The notes beneath the pieces were generated by a model. That model was not told where the DNA came from and did not search any database. It saw only the letters and a list, made by a program, of their open reading frames with translations. A DNA stretch of 64,000 nt from Ascaris suum (lineage: Eukaryota > Nematoda > Chromadorea > Rhabditida > Ascarididae). The position numbers and the translations under genes are program-made. Location of the stretch: assembly GCA_013433145.1 (NCBI GenBank), contig CM024168.1:12656184-12720183 (forward strand), written 5' to 3'. Positions 42,935-57,487 of the stretch are shown here, in pieces; the first letter of the stretch is position 1; every line of letters starts with the position of its first letter.

Positions 42935-44234
42935 CTTTAGAAGCTGCCATTATGAAGTTCGCATAATGCAGTATAGGACAAAAGATTACATCGTATAATG
43001 TCTCCCACCATCAGCTTGGAAATGAGTTGCAGAAATTTAAAGGCATCAAAAAATTCAGATCCATTTTGCACTGGTCGGATTACAAAGATACAATTCTTTA
43101 CTGCTTTTGAGCGAGCGTGGGACAAATTGAAATATGAAGGTAAAATGAGTTAAAAGTTCTGCATACTTCATTTTCTGCAGCTAACTTGTAAAACAATTTG
43201 GTCAGCAGGATGCAAAAAGCGCGCATCGTGCCAGCTGCTCTGGCATGCTTCCGCACCTGTTTAGTGACTCGATCGATGTAAAATGCGGACATGGTCAGCC
43301 TACATGCTTACGCACGAAAGGACTGCGTGCGTACTAACATACGGCAGGGGCTTCGCTAAGTGAAAGTTGCGTCCCCAAATACCTCCTGCGAGAGGCGGGG
43401 AGCGTTTCGTGCTGTCGGAGTACTTGCGAAGGAAACCCTTGATTTCATCAGAAGAACTTTTTCCTGTTGCGCTACATTGTGTTAGCAAATAAATGCGGTG
43501 GGTGAGCAATTTTTGAAAAGTTGAGGTTTTGGCGCAGAATTGCGTTTTGAATGGAGCTGATTTGATACATTAGCTGCGGTTGGCATCCAAAAGGCGTGGA
43601 CGGTGTGACGTGCATCGCTCATTGTAGCCGCTATTATGATTTTCAAAAAGTGGTTGTTAACGGACAAGTTCGCTTTGAGGATGATGAGAGGACTGACTAG
43701 GTGATGTTGCATCGTTTGTAAGTGAGTAAGCTGCAGTGATGCGGAACCGAGATGCAGAGAGCGCGGGATTTTCGCATGGCTCTTTTTTTGCTGCAGAAAT
43801 GATGATATGTGGAAAAACAACAAATCCGAAGCTGTGGCTGAAATATGTAGTTCCCGAAAGTGAAAATAGATCACGATCTTACCTATACTTTATCACAGTT
43901 TACGATTACCAAGTGCAGCAGCTTATGAGCCTTTCGGGGTAGTAAGATATAAGACAGCACGCCCTATAAAATTTCTTCGGTGACAAGTTATATTAAAATA
44001 CGACTGACGGAAATTTGGACTTGATGATGTACATTAATGCATAATTTATGAAATTGCAGTGTCCTGCATTGTAGTGTAACATTGCCGAAAGAACTTGCGA
44101 AATAATAGAGCATAACGCATTATGATCACTGGAATTTCGGAAGGAGCAATAACCTATAGCAGTTCAAAAATTTCTAATGTATGGCAGCACTCATTCGCGA
44201 ACTTTTTGCCAATTCCTCTTTCTGTGATACTTAC

Positions 44235-44391
44235 AAAATATTCTTTTCCCCCACTGTTTCCATCTTTTGAAATCTAAAGTAATTTGCACATCATCTACTT
44301 TCACGACTTCTCTCCCAGCAAGGGCATTTTTTCGATGCCGTAAAGATGAGAAGCCAACCAACAAGAGGGCAGAGGTGGAGAAGGAGGACAT
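44235..44391 (-). CDS. possible first exon of an unknown small gene
   Basis: From ATG at 44391 the frame reads MSSFSTSALLLVGFSSLRHR, then KNALAGREVVKVDDVQITLD and FKRWKQWGKRIF, ending at a strong donor TTTT|GTAAGTATC. The first 20 residues look like a signal peptide or mitochondrial presequence (short hydrophobic run then basic residues). The codons are GC-richer than the surroundings. I could not find the next exon further along the minus strand. Confidence 0.22.
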
Positions 44392-44712
44392 CTTGTGGGC
44401 ACCGACAGCGACGGCACTTTCTTGAGCCGTTGTTGGTATGATTGGGGGTACTACAACCTTTCTTGATATCAGGTTAAATGACATTCTTCTGTTAAAAGAT
44501 TCTTTTCATTCTCGATTAAATGAGTCTGCATTGGAAGGTTTCTGCGAAAAGCATGATGAAAACGTGATATTTTCCGCTCCACTGCAATAAAAAGCTCTGC
44601 GCAAGCATAAAGTTTGGAGAATTTCGATACGCACGACAGTTGCGACATAGGCATGTGATTTGGCGCATATTTCGCATCGCCGTCGTGTTGTATATGGTTA
44701 TTAAATTCGTTT

Positions 44713-44831
44713 AAGGGATATATTTCTAACACAAGAGGATTCGTTTCAAATTTGTCTTCCCATTGATGCAGTACATAGTGATGCAGTAAAAAGGGATACA
44801 TTTCTAACGCAACCTGATTTGTTTCAAATTT
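44713..44831. repeat. two diverged 41-bp direct repeats
   Basis: AAGGGATATATTTCTAAC ... CGTTTCAAATTT at 44713-44753 recurs at 44791-44831 with a few changes; period 78 bp. On the minus strand both fall in one open frame (KFETN ... LEMYP and KFETN ... LEIYP), because 78 is a multiple of three. Confidence 0.7.
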
Positions 44832-46439
44832 CAGCATTTCACACGTAACTCTCTGAAACCGTGCTACTTTTTTGACCGCACATGGTAAAGTCTTTATGAA
44901 ATATTGCCACTGATCTTATTCAGCTCATGCCTGTCTCCTTTCCCTCATGTTTTATGATTATGACTATTGTATCCGGGTATCCTCTTTCGCAACAAATTTT
45001 TCCCTCTGTACGAACACTTACGCGTTACGCTTTCCATCAGCCTATCCTGTTCGAGCATACTTCTTCACGAAGTTTTTTGTAGGTTCCGACGACTCTATGA
45101 AGAATTTTTTTGAGCTCGTGAAGACAACATTCGCTTTTCTAACATTCCTAAAAGAAATGAAGGTGCCCACGGAGTGGACGCAGAGAGTGAATTGGTTTCG
45201 GAGAATCCCTCCGTGGGAGATAGAGAATTTTTTGCGCACGGGGACCCTCGAGGTCCAAAATCAGTCTTTTCACAAGGGCTTTCAGGAGAACGGAAGGAGT
45301 ATCATGATGGTGAACTCGGGACACTGATATAAGCCCATGTGCTGTTCAGTTCCTTAACGCCTGCTATAGTGTAAGGGATCAGTCTAACGCCAAGGTAAAA
45401 TCATAATGAGGTACACTACGACGTTAGGTCAGATAATTGGGCGACAGGTAAGTGCACAAAAACACTTCAACACCCGAAGTTTCTGCTTCTCGAATTCTGC
45501 TTAGTCCGAAATCTGCTGGAAGAAACTCTTGCCTTGTGAGTGAGTGAGAATACTTTATTTTTGCACTTGTATAAAGCAAAAAACACCCTTTAGTGTTTTC
45601 ATTGCAAACAGATCCGCACACTCTTTATTGTTGGTTGCATTCGCCTTGCAGTTGTGTCCCATTCGGTGCTACAAGTGCAATTTTCTGCATGCATGCATGC
45701 ATAATTTTTTGTTATTTCTTTCGTTTCAGCGGTATTTTGCCATTCAACAATTCAACTCTCAGTTTCTATCACTGATTTCGAATTGAAGATTCATTTCACA
45801 TCATATCGTCAGAAGTTGGTCTCCTTAAGCTGCATTCTATCGCTTCAGGTGTATTGCTACTTTTTAAGGTAGTAATCTCATCTACTTATTTGTGACTTCC
45901 TCTTGCACAAATATGATCACCTTTTCGCTCGTTGGTAAATTATAAATTTGATTAGAAGCCGCTTTACCCATTGCACACTCCGACACACTTTCGTCCCAAT
46001 GACCGTCGTCCTGATTTTCGAGCTAAACACGATACCTGTGTTGTGCACTATCTGTAGACTCAAGGGCTTCTATGGAAGTTCATTTGCATGCATAACTGGA
46101 ATTCAGACTATCGTTCGCTTTACTTGCATTACGTCCCATCAGTTGAGGCAATCTGTTGTAACGTCTTGCTTGAGCATTCGTTAACATCTCTCAGCGGACC
46201 TTAGCAGTTGATATCAAATCACTGTTGGTGAAAACTATTCATTCCTGCGGTCGATTGTTAAAGTTCATTCATACCTCTCTCGCTCTTCGTGCGCCAGCCA
46301 GCTGCAAGTGGAAATTTACTAAGCCGTCCTCCCTGGATAGGCTCACACTTACAATAATTTTATCCAGACAGCTCTTGGAAGTCGTCGTCCTTGCCAGCTC
46401 GCAACTAACTTTGTGATTAACCATTTTCGAAGGGACTGA

Positions 46440-47045
46440 GAGCGCGGCTGTTTTAGTCGCAACCAAACGCCGCTTCTATTGAAATTGTAGCTGGTCTCTG
46501 TTGCGCGCTCAAATTTGCACCTAGGTTTGTGAGTCTGCGCCGTGCTGGCAACTCATTTTATTGGTTAAGAGTCAACTATTTTCGTCACTGGAGAGGTCTA
46601 CGTTAAATCCGGTCACGGCTACGACCAGAAGACAAACCGTAGCTGGGTTCACTACCTCACAACATATATGGACAATCTAAACTTGTCGTGGTTGCGACGG
46701 CTCGGACTGAGGTCGATTACTCGACCGATATCGGGACAAGATTTATGTCGCCTTATGAGTTAGGGCCGATCCATGTCGCAGCGACTGCCGCAGCAGGATC
46801 GAGTTTAATCCAGACACCTATTTTAGTTTGCGATTTACATCATGTGACCGGGAGTGGGGCAACACGACGAGGACTGCTGAACAGACACTACAGTGACTAG
46901 CAAGCAAGACCGCAGCCTAGTTATACCTTCGGCTACGGCCCTGAAGGCACGGAGAGATCACAATCCACACGGGGGAGATAGCACATCAGAATGAAACTAT
47001 GAGAATACAACTTGTTGCATAAATAAAGGTTACCACGATCATTGC
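46440..47045 (+). other. GC-rich segment ending in AATAAA, possible retroelement remnant
   Basis: Base composition shifts to about half GC from about 46,440 to 46,990, then returns to AT-rich. It has a TATATA motif near 46,663 and ends GCATAAATAAAGG (about 47,020), which looks like a polyadenylation signal. The sequence AGGTT occurs before 46,526 and after the A-rich end, but five bases is weak support for a duplication. A 70-codon frame at 46,688-46,900 resembles nothing I know. Confidence 0.3.
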
Positions 47046-48207
47046 GATCATGAAACTGATTTGATTACAATAGATCACTTTTAACGTAGATCACTCGCTA
47101 ACACACCACTACATCATTCGAGATGATTTTTCAAGAGAAACGTTTTTAATTTGAAAGTGGGAGCAAGCAAGAGTTACCTTCAGTCTCTGCTGGGTACAAC
47201 GATACCTAACGTTAACTTCCTTTCTCGGTCACTTTCTCTACGGTCCGTAAAATGTATTAACTTACGTTTTCTCACGGCTGCATTAGCCCAATTTAGTGCC
47301 CAATAATGAGGACTTGTTGCATATTTCTAGCGCCACTCTCCCTCATCGTTACTTTTCATGGAGTTGAAAAGAAAGAGTGAAAGGAAAAGTGGGTGAAATG
47401 GGCGCCTCCGTTGCGTGGTTCGTGGTTGTGCGTGAAAGATTGCTCGTAGCGCCCGTTCCATTTGACGTGATAGTATCGATCATGATTCACTATGCTCATT
47501 ACAGTCCACTGTTTTACTGTCGTCCTAATAATGGCGCGCCGGGAATCGAGCATGATTAAGCATAAACCTACTGTCTCTAAATTACTCCGAATCGTAAACT
47601 CGCTCACTTTTTCCTGTTGTAATAAACGTCTGTACGTTCATGGAACAGTTTGTACTCTTCGAACGTTCGTCGTTTCTTGACCGTCACAGTTGCATATGAC
47701 AGCCTGAACAAAGCCACCGGAAATTTAAAATTCTTAGGAAATTATCACATCAAAACAAATTAGGGTGTCCCGGAGAGGCCGACCATATACGCGGCCTTTA
47801 CAGCCACATTCATGAAGCCTGAGGTTGCACGAACATTTAAGAATTAAATGCAGAAGCGTTCTAGGGAAGCTGACAAATGCGCTTGTGCATTCCGCTTACA
47901 AGATCAAATCATCAGATAAATAATAAAATATGCAATAACATTGTGAATGGCTCAACCTTTTGTAAAGACCTTCCACAATAAATTCAGTTTCCTGTTAGAA
48001 AGCGGATGAAGAAGCAAAGCAAAGCCGAAGGCTCGTCATCGTGGATGAAATATTATCCTATATGATGAAATACTTCGAAATATATGATGAAACGTAGGGT
48101 AAGGCGACGTCGTGCGATGTAGGATTTCACTACATACGACTCGAAATTTGTTACAGAACGTTGCCGTTTGTCATGCACTCCACCAGCTAGTTTTCCTTGC
48201 TCCACCT

Positions 48208-48300
48208 TTGGTGGCTTTTGAGTTGAAACTACTGGATAGACGGCACTGAGCAGAAATTAACGCCTAGCATGAGGTACGACGTCGTCATAATGCACTTTGT
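48208..48300 (+). repeat. short interspersed repeat, copy 4
   Basis: Contains AGTTGAAACTACTGGA, shared with copy 5, then GACGTCGTCATAATGCACTT, shared in part with copies 1, 2 and 6. Confidence 0.5.
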
Positions 48301-51300
48301 CAGTGCGAGTTGATAAAGGAGCATATGCAACAGATCCGATGGATGTTTCATTCTTGATTGGTTTATATTGTTTTCGCAAGAAAAAAATCTTTTTAAGACT
48401 TGCCAGGATCGCCTTTCCAAAAGAATTTTCTCCTGACATCCTTATAACATAGTTCGTACCACCAAAAGTGATCAGGCAATGGAATTCCGGTATATGTAAC
48501 ATCTGTTGTTTATTCTCATAAAACTTCACACAGGTGACAGCATTATATCTCGTTCTCTGAAAAAAAGTGAAAAAAGAACAACCAAGAATTAAATCGGCTT
48601 TGTCGTGGCATATGCAAGTTATAATAGTAACGAATACTGAGTTAACCAGAAAAAGATGTGTTGAATTGTGCAGTTGAATGAAGCACTCAGAATGTTTAAG
48701 AATAGCTGCAAAGGAAGTACTAAGATCATATACTGTGACAAATACACATCGATGAAAAGCGATGCTATGAGTGTATGTATATAAATGTCGCTGTTCAGTT
48801 CTCTATTGGTGCTATTGTCATTCGGGCATACTTCTGTTAGCTTTCTGTGATGTTATTTACTCGTTATATGTGTTAATTGAAAGAAACTTGTTTGCTGTGG
48901 ATTTCAATACGTCATCTTTTCATACTATCTTCTCTAGTGTTGCACTTTTTTTACAGTGTAATCGGCCATAACGATAACAGTGCTTGATGAATAGTTCTTT
49001 CAGTGTTAGTTTTATTGTTGCCTTGATGCTTCTGAAGGTCGCTGTCAGTCACTTCATTTTCCGTCAACATTGCTTCCGTTCTTGCGATCGAGGAATTTCT
49101 CTTTCGCTTGCATATGCATAGTGGATCATTCGCCTTCCTCCTCATAGAAGAAGATCCATTCCCCTTATTATTATTTTCATCCTTTTTTTACGTTCTTAAT
49201 GGTTTTTTTCAATGCGCCTTATTAAACGCGTAGTTGCTAGTTTTACCGTTTCAATTGTGAATTGGCTTCAGTGATTTTTTTTTCTGCATTTGTGAGTGAC
49301 TTTTCGCAGAGAAAGGTTTGTGAAATGAAAATCGTGCAGAAAGCAGTTTTTGCTGTTAAACTCGGAGGTTAACGATGCCTAAAGTGCAGCTGCACAAGTT
49401 GTTTCCGAGACAACCTTGATTGTTCGACCGAACAAAAGCAGATATATGACGGTCCACCGCCACGTGGCAACGAACAAGTGAAAGTTGTCAGTCTCAACTA
49501 GGAATCTAGATTTGGATTTGTTCAGTCTCTTTCTGTAAAAGAGACATTTGGGAAGCGTCTTCAACCTTGTTGAAAGCTCCAAACGTGCAGGGTCTAAAAG
49601 AAATTAGGGCTTTAATTCCTTTTTTCAATTCCTGAGTTAGCTGAACATCTCCTAAACATTTTGTGACTTTGATCAGAGCCCGGTTCGCTGCTCCATCGTT
49701 GCTCGAAGACTGCGGTGTAGAAGATCGAAAGAGACGAAGTTTTTATCTAAGTAGAGAAAGTGAAAAGCCGATCATTAGAGAAAGGAATTGAATCGGAAAT
49801 TACTAACTGTGAGGAAATGCGATATTTGTGGAAGATGTGTGAAATTTAACCTGCTAACGAATATTAGCCGATTTCCGCGCTATGTGGACTTTGTGAAGGA
49901 AGTACGTTTACATCCACGTTTACGTGCATATGTATAGGCGAATGAACTAAGAACATCATTCTGTACAGCTATTTGTCTTCCCAGTTGGTAGCGATTTAGC
50001 ATGAAACGAAATTCGAATTCAGCAAACGGAGAGTGCTACCGAACGAGATACCCACGATATGATAGCTTAAGGTGACGTAAGAATCACATAGCTCGAATCT
50101 GAAGCGATCGAGCACGAAATGTCACAAGATGCTAGGAAAGGATCACTAGAGTTCTTACGGAATGGTATTTTAATTTATTGTTGCTGCACACCAAAGATAA
50201 GCTGAACGTCTGTAGCAGTGCACTGAGATAACAATCCCTTCTCGGTAATGTTGCATGCATTTCTTTTGAAGGGAGCATGAAATACGCTTGGCAGCTTTTG
50301 ATGACTTATAACGATCTTTTAGTAGAAGCAGTGCGAACTCAAATCAGAATGCATATAAGCGCTTATGGAAGCTTTTTACGAGTATAGAGTAGTACTGCAC
50401 AGTCGATGAAGGCACTTATGCATGGTTCAAAATGCAAAACATAATACTTCTCAACGGATCTACCTGAAGTCCTTGGCTGAAGTTCAGAAATTTTGAATGT
50501 TCAAGCATTTCCTAATATTCGGTAATCAGAGATCAAAGATCGTTCATTTGAATGATAAATGCTGCCGTTTCGTATGTCAAAAAATTCTTATGTGATAATT
50601 TCTGCGAGTAGCAATTAAAAATAACAGAAGGCGAATGTTTGTGTTGTTTGCAGATCGCCGACAGCGAGTTATAGAAGAGACGGAACTGCCCGCCTCTTGA
50701 ATGCCAGCAAGCGCACACGTGGCGTCTACATACCTTGTTGGATCGGAAATAACGCCCGGCTAATGAAGATTTCGCGATTCGGTTGCTACGCGGCCCCCGA
50801 TCACAATTATCTCCTCAAATAGGTATCTGCCTTCTTATTAACTCGATATCTTCTGTTTCCTCTTTGGAACTACTCTTATGGTCGTCTTGATGGAAATCGT
50901 CCTTGCAATGCATTAGGAGACCTATTATTATTGAGGCATTAGCGCTGACAATGAGCCATGAAATTTGTGCATTAAAACACGTTTTAAGCAGAATTAAAAC
51001 TATGGCAGTAACAAGCATAATCCTTAGCAAAAAAACTCTTTTATATGTCATTTATATGTGCATGTCATTTGTATATTGAAGTAAAAAACTTTATTGCGGT
51101 AAAACATTTCTTTACTAAGCTTCACATTTGTTAACAAATCGGCCAAAGAAATTAGCCCATCTGAACTAACTGCAAACAATTTACACCAAATGCTTTCGCA
51201 TAAGTTTCTGTAGTTCCTCTTACACTACTTTGCATTCAGTAGACTTGATGATATTGCGATATTTGTGTTCGTTCTCTCAAGCAACAACTTTCTCTGAAGT

Positions 51301-51714
51301 GCTAAATTCCTTCTCCTCAAGCAACTCCGAGTTATAATCATTGAAATTATTAGGGGATGAGAAACTCACTTATTCGTTTCCGAAGAGGAGTTATTGGACA
51401 TTAGGGTGAAAAAAAAATGAAACGGCTAAAGCAGTAGCTCGATATGCATTTTTGCCTTCCGCTCATACGACATTTGAATTTAATAAGTTAGCGACAGAGA
51501 AATAAGATATGCAGCATACCGTTTTCATTTTTTCGCTTCTCACATCGCCTTTACAAATCAGCGAATGTTTGTGATCGAATATATTTAAGATGCATGTTAA
51601 TCCTTTCATACTTTTGAATGTCTCCTTTCCTCTCGAGGGTAACGCATCGATGCGAAACTTAGCATCGATTACCCAACGATGTGTATTTGAGTCGCCAAAT
51701 TCCGTAATTTACTT

Positions 51715-51826
51715 TCAGTGGTTTCCAAGTTGAAACTACTGAATGGCACATAAAAACGTAGCTGAAGCACGCATATACATACGTACACACAAAGAGGAAG
51801 GCGCCACATTGCACTTTTGCAAACCA
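51715..51826 (+). repeat. short interspersed repeat, copy 5
   Basis: Begins TCAGTGGTTTCCAAGTTG, then AAACTACTGAATGGCACATA, then GCACGCATATACATACG, ending CATTGCACTTTTGCAAACC. It is the most complete copy by eye. Confidence 0.5.
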
Positions 51827-53417
51827 AATTAGCCAACGCTCATAAGAACTCGAGTTCTTGCTTTGCGTCCTGCTTTTGCATATATCGTTATCGCCATCAC
51901 ACTTGTAATCATTTAAGAAATATTCGCACTGAAGCAAAATCTTTCAGATGATGAGTTCTGTGGGTGAGGCAATTGCATTAAAAACGGAATCCCCATGCTG
52001 CAATATTTTCTCTGTTTATTTCACTTTGTTATGACAAAAAACACCAGCGGTGAAACACTATTTCACTGTTTTCTGGATTTGGGATCATTCATTGGGCTGT
52101 TTACCCATTAACACATTAACATTAACTCGTTATAACCTCAATAACTCGATGGTGTTGCACAGCCCCTGCTTAATGAATGCGCCTCACTTTGTTTACGTCT
52201 ACGATTCTCGCACGTTGCTCGGCCTCTGTCTCCTTTTCATCCCTTTTCCCTCGAGCTCTCTCCACTGCACTATTCTCCCCATTTTTTGCAAATGCTTTTT
52301 TTCTTCAAATTGTTGCTCTTCCTCACTCGCCACTTCATCTACCAGCTGTCAGTAACTGTTCATTGCCCTCGCTGTCGTAAACAAACCTGTGTCGTAGTTC
52401 GTTCAGATAGCTGATGCGGTGATCTAAGTGCAATAATATGAAATACATTGATACAAACCATCGTGGTAGTTTTCGTTCAGCTCATCGTCTTCTGCCGCGG
52501 ATGCGATAATTAAGACAGAGGATGAGCTTCTTGTTTGGAAGGATTAACATTTGCACATTTTCATTCGTATTTTGCTAGCTTGAAAACTGTGACTGCATGC
52601 ACCCATTCTTGAGAGAGTTGGTGCATGTACGTTTACGTACCCCTAGCTTCCTTCCTTCTGCCGTAGATATTTGCGCCTTTTGCAACTACTCCATTAGTCC
52701 AACAAACTAATGAAGCGACCGACCACTTTTGAGAATGCGTTTTCCGGAAGATTGCTTTTTGTCCCCGTTCGTTCGACTACAGGAAAATGACGTTTAAACT
52801 GCAGGGTTACGTTGTCGTAGGCAGCGTTTAGCAGCTGAGGTCTAACTAACTTTCGTTCATTTTTGGAAATGTTTCTTGCTGTCTGCCGCTTGCGTAGGAG
52901 GCGAACCTCACTCGATTCTGTGCTTTCTTTCGGCCAATTTTCTTCTCGTCCTCCCCGAAATTTGCTCGTCATTTGGTGGAGTAGCCAACTTAACACTGAC
53001 TGGCTCTTTTCTTTTATGCATTTCTACAGTTTTCATGGTTCATGTTTATTTCTGACGTATCTATGTCGTAATTTGAGTCAAGATGCCTCCTTAAATAAGA
53101 AGTGGAAACGTGCTCTCGGCTATTCATCATTATCTACATACATTATACACTAGAAAAAAAATATTCATTTTTCTAGAGCGTGTGGTCTTCGAAATCTGTT
53201 GAACAGGTTACGCTGCTCATGCATTTTACAGCTGTTCAATTTAAGGTTCGTATTTAAAATTGAGGTGAGAAAATGAATCCTAACAGAATCATATTAAAAA
53301 GAATCATTGATGAATAATTATTGAGAAGCAGATTAGTGCCGTCAAATGTGAACGAAGGCTTTGTAATGATCTGTGGGCATTTTGAAGAAAATTTTGCAAG
53401 GTTGAAATTGAAGGAAG

Positions 53418-53465
53418 TGGAGAAATGCGCTAAAGGAACTGACATAATGCGCGTATTTGCGTCCC
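53418..53465 (+). repeat. fragment of the short interspersed repeat
   Basis: Contains GACATAATGCGCGTATTTGC, the 3' core of the family only. Confidence 0.3.
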
Positions 53466-56400
53466 GCTCACTTGACCAACCAGTTACGTGAGTCACCAAC
53501 AAAAAACCAAATATGCACAATGAGATCCTTAAGTTTTAATCATTCCGAACCCCGCAAAAAACTTCAAGAAAAAATCTTTTTAGAAACCTACCGGTGCCGA
53601 ATAGACGGGCATTTTTTGGCGCTTTTAAATGTCGATCGCTGTCTTCGAGGAATATGGATCAATGTGGAGAATATGTTATAGGAGGTCATCCGAGTGCAAA
53701 CATTATACCCGGTTAATTTAGAGGCTCTCTTTGCTAGCTCCCAAATTTGAAACCATCGTGAGATATGCAAGCACACACATACGCATGGCAGAGACCACCT
53801 CACTACAGCAAATTTGCAAAAGCAAATAAAAACCGTCCTAACTGGATACAGTTCGACAAAGCAGTTGCTAAAACTAATTTCAAATTTGGTATCTGATATG
53901 GACGATATATCAGTCAAAGCCCATCCGTTCGGCAAAAAATTTAGGCCTTTGTTGAAGTCACTATCGCTTGAGCAGAATCTCTAGTGGCTTTCCGGCTGCT
54001 TTATATTGCGCACGAGATTTAAGGATATACATAAAATGGAAAACGTCTTTTCAACAGTTTTACTTTATTAGGAGTGAGATTGTTGGTCAGAGACGGCAAA
54101 AACAAAAAGAAATATCTTTCAAAAAATAATTGAACTGCAGAGGAGTGATTTTACAAAATAGTTCTAAGTATGAGCACATTACTGCTGTTAAGAGGCAGTA
54201 TTTATCACTGAAGAGATATTAATTGACTGATTCAATCGAAGTGTCGAATTCAATGAGCGAAGTCAACGCAAAGAATTCGCATTTTTTTTACGACAGGCTC
54301 GATTGTAGCTTTTCTGGCCGTTAGTGTTGTAATGCTCGTTGAACCTAAAAGGCTGCAATAGGTCAAAGAGCCTTCAGCACCGTGTTCTGCATCACTTAAT
54401 CACTGATATTTTGCAGATATCAGGAAGGATTGGGAAGGGGGAGGCTGAGATGACAACCTATTCGCGGTGTTCTTGACATATGTGCCAAACACAAATGCCT
54501 ATTGCTGCTTACAGATTACATTACTTCATTCCTGTTGTCGTTACTGTTCCGCGAAATCAATGTTATTATTAGCACCACTGAAAACCTTTTGCTATAAAAA
54601 AACCTGCGATGTTCCCCATATTTAGGAATTTTCGCACATTCTTCATCCAACTCATAACACTCGATGCCTAATTTACCGGCAGATTTATCTTTCACATCAT
54701 TCCAACGTGTATTTCTGATGTTGTGTTGTTTAGTTGAGAGTTAGTCGACGGCAATTTGTCTTCTCAGATGAAATTATGGTTATCAAGATTGCACTCAAGA
54801 AACAAGTTTTGATGGAGCTCATTTAAGCGAGGTTTCTCCTCGCACAATAGAACGTTAACTGCACTCATTTTAAGTGTTTATTGCTCCAAAGCAATCGCGT
54901 CTTCAACCAGTCAAATTGGGCGAGATTTTATGAGTTGTCGTTTACCTCCACTTGCCACCGTTTTTTTAATGGGGCCTCCATCAGCGATAATAATGCTATA
55001 TTCCAATCATCAAGGAAATGAACCCCGACATCCCTGTGCAGATTAGGAGCACATTCGAGTTTGAAGAGGAAGATTGTGTTGAGGGAGGGGGAGCGGAGGT
55101 CGGGGGGATGAGAGAGCAGAGAGTCGTGCAGTGTGAAAAGGGTTCCTTTCATAGTGTTGCAGGTATTTTCCTGAGTCTTGGGCGACTAAGTTTGCCCAGA
55201 AATTTGAACCTGACTGAGCGAGTGAAAAATCGTTTTTTAAATACATACTCTCATCTTTTGTTATTTTTTAACTTAATTTTCGCTCTCTTTCTTGTCGATT
55301 GTTGAAAAGTGTGATGCGTCATCTTATAATTTTGCTTGATTAGATGTTTCGAACCTCTTTAGAAAGCTTTGCTCCCTCTCAAAATTCTTCACCTTCCATG
55401 CTAATGCAAAACGCATTATATTTGGCCACACCTGCTGAATTTAACAGATCTAGGAGGGGATTTCACAAATGACTGCATTTTTTCTAGATCTTGTAAATTT
55501 ATTGTTTGTATCAGAAGCTTCATTTCGATACTATGTCGAGAGGATGTTTGCTATTATGTTGATATTGATAACACAGCTATATCTTCCTTAACCGTTCTAT
55601 TCTGGCTAACTGATATAGTACATCGTTATCAGTTTCCTTCGAAAACTGGAAACAAGTTGATATTAGTTGTTGGTTGCTGTGTGGGGTTGTTATCGCGTTC
55701 GCTAGGACGAATCCTCCTCACCTAATGCCAAACACTCTAACGGATCAAAGTGGCACAGCTCGCAAAATATTGTAATGGACGCGCGCATATCGTCTCACTG
55801 TTTTGTCGTTTAGTCCACAGCACTTCCTATCAGCAATTGTTTTCACGTCCTGTTCGCGTTCTCATATGGGACAGGTAATCGTCATCATTTTAGTGGGGGT
55901 GTTTATTGTTTGCGGGGTCATCTTGCTCGGCAGCTAACTTTGAATTTAGCACGTTGAAGAAAGTGACCAAATTTCTCGATTTTTTCAACGCACCTTTATG
56001 ATAGCAATAAATGTTGCGTTGGCAACATAGCGGCCGATTGCATCCACAAAACTTGGGAATTTTCCGCTGTTTTCTTGATGACGCTAAATTCATATATAGT
56101 GATTGGGTTCGTTTGATCGAATGAACAATAAATGTCGCCTTAGCAGTATGCGTCATCAAACTAAACGTTTCAGTGTACTGACTGTTGCGAATTTCATTGA
56201 TTCCTCTTGTGAAAAGCAGTCAGTGATTTTTCCACTTTCTTCACTGGAACTCGCGAAGTATCACCTTGATTTATCCAGAAATTTCGACCGGATTTTTTCT
56301 TTTCTGGTCTGAATATGCTTCAGTTTGCTTCCAAAGACAGCCAACTAGTAATCTGAAGATATAGGCTTTCTATCACGTATTCGGTAGTAAATTTTGATCT

Positions 56401-57487
56401 GTCAGCTCACAGTTTTCAGTTTTACTAGTTAGAAGCCTACTGCATTTCCTCCATCTCAAAGTGATCGGATGCCTCTTCACAAAAGTCCATTCACAACCAT
56501 ATGACATTTCTTCGCATTTGCTACTATTCCACTGTTGCATATACCTTGTTACCCATTCCTACCTTCTACTTTCAACTTTGCCATCGGTGCACATTCCTCT
56601 TAGCTCGCCTGAATTTGGTCCTCAGGTACCATAGTGCAACGACTGCCTTTAGCGTTTTTAGTGGTTTCCGAGAATGTCAATAAAGCTGGTTGCTTTTACT
56701 GTTCATATTGCAATGAAGGCACTCTTCAACTCGAATTTACGACATATTTTCCAGTCATCAAGCCGCTTCCATTTATTTGCCTCTGCACTCTGAAGTAATG
56801 CAGGCAGAAGCATATGCAAGCAGTAAAACCCCTTTATATTTCCACACAGGCGGCATTCTTTCTTATTTTCGCCATGAGATCTCAAGTCTCACGGACACAA
56901 TATCAAGCAATGAAACCACTCATCTGAAAAATGACCATTTGAATGCTCTTGTTTTCGCAAAATTATTTCGGTGACATTAATTTCTCAACTTTTGAAGAAA
57001 TTATTCAAGTTCCTTTGGCATAGAAAATAGGCATGGCGCAAGAATAACAAGTTTTAAATATACTGGTGAGTTTTGCGGTCAATAAGTCGTTGTGCTTACC
57101 TCCTCCTCCACATATCTTACCTTGAGACGAGGGTGCAAGACTTTTTTATGAATGCTTCTCTGAATTTCAGATGCTCTATACGGCAAATGCAGTCACAATT
57201 CTGGGGCTAAAGTCTTTGGTCATCATTTTACAATCTTGTGCTTCTTCATTTTTATGCATACCTTCCAGTATGCAAACGCTCTAGTGTTTAAAGCAAGACA
57301 AGGAGATCGTTACGGCAATTGCAGTGTTCATGCAAATGCTGTAGCGTTGTTTGCTTGTGTGCATCTGCCCCCGAATGGGCCTCTTCACCAGCAACGCTAG
57401 GTGCCCGTTTCCTATGCATACCGCTGCTAAGGCAAATGCCTTCGAAATCGGATATATCAGGAGCCCTTATGAAACTACTTCGGTGCA

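Larger units (their letters stand above)
37131..48207. other. downstream of tubulin, no recognised gene
   Basis: No canonical AATAAA close after the tubulin stop; the 3' end is not defined. Apart from the 205-codon frame, two repeat copies, homopolymers, the hairpin at 41836, the possible exon at 44.2 kb and the GC-rich segment at 46.4 kb, nothing is supported. Confidence 0.5.

Noticed and set aside
52694..52996. 100-codon minus-strand frame with protein-like composition
   Set aside because: Charged and plausible, but isolated, with no splice sites or family resemblance that I could support.
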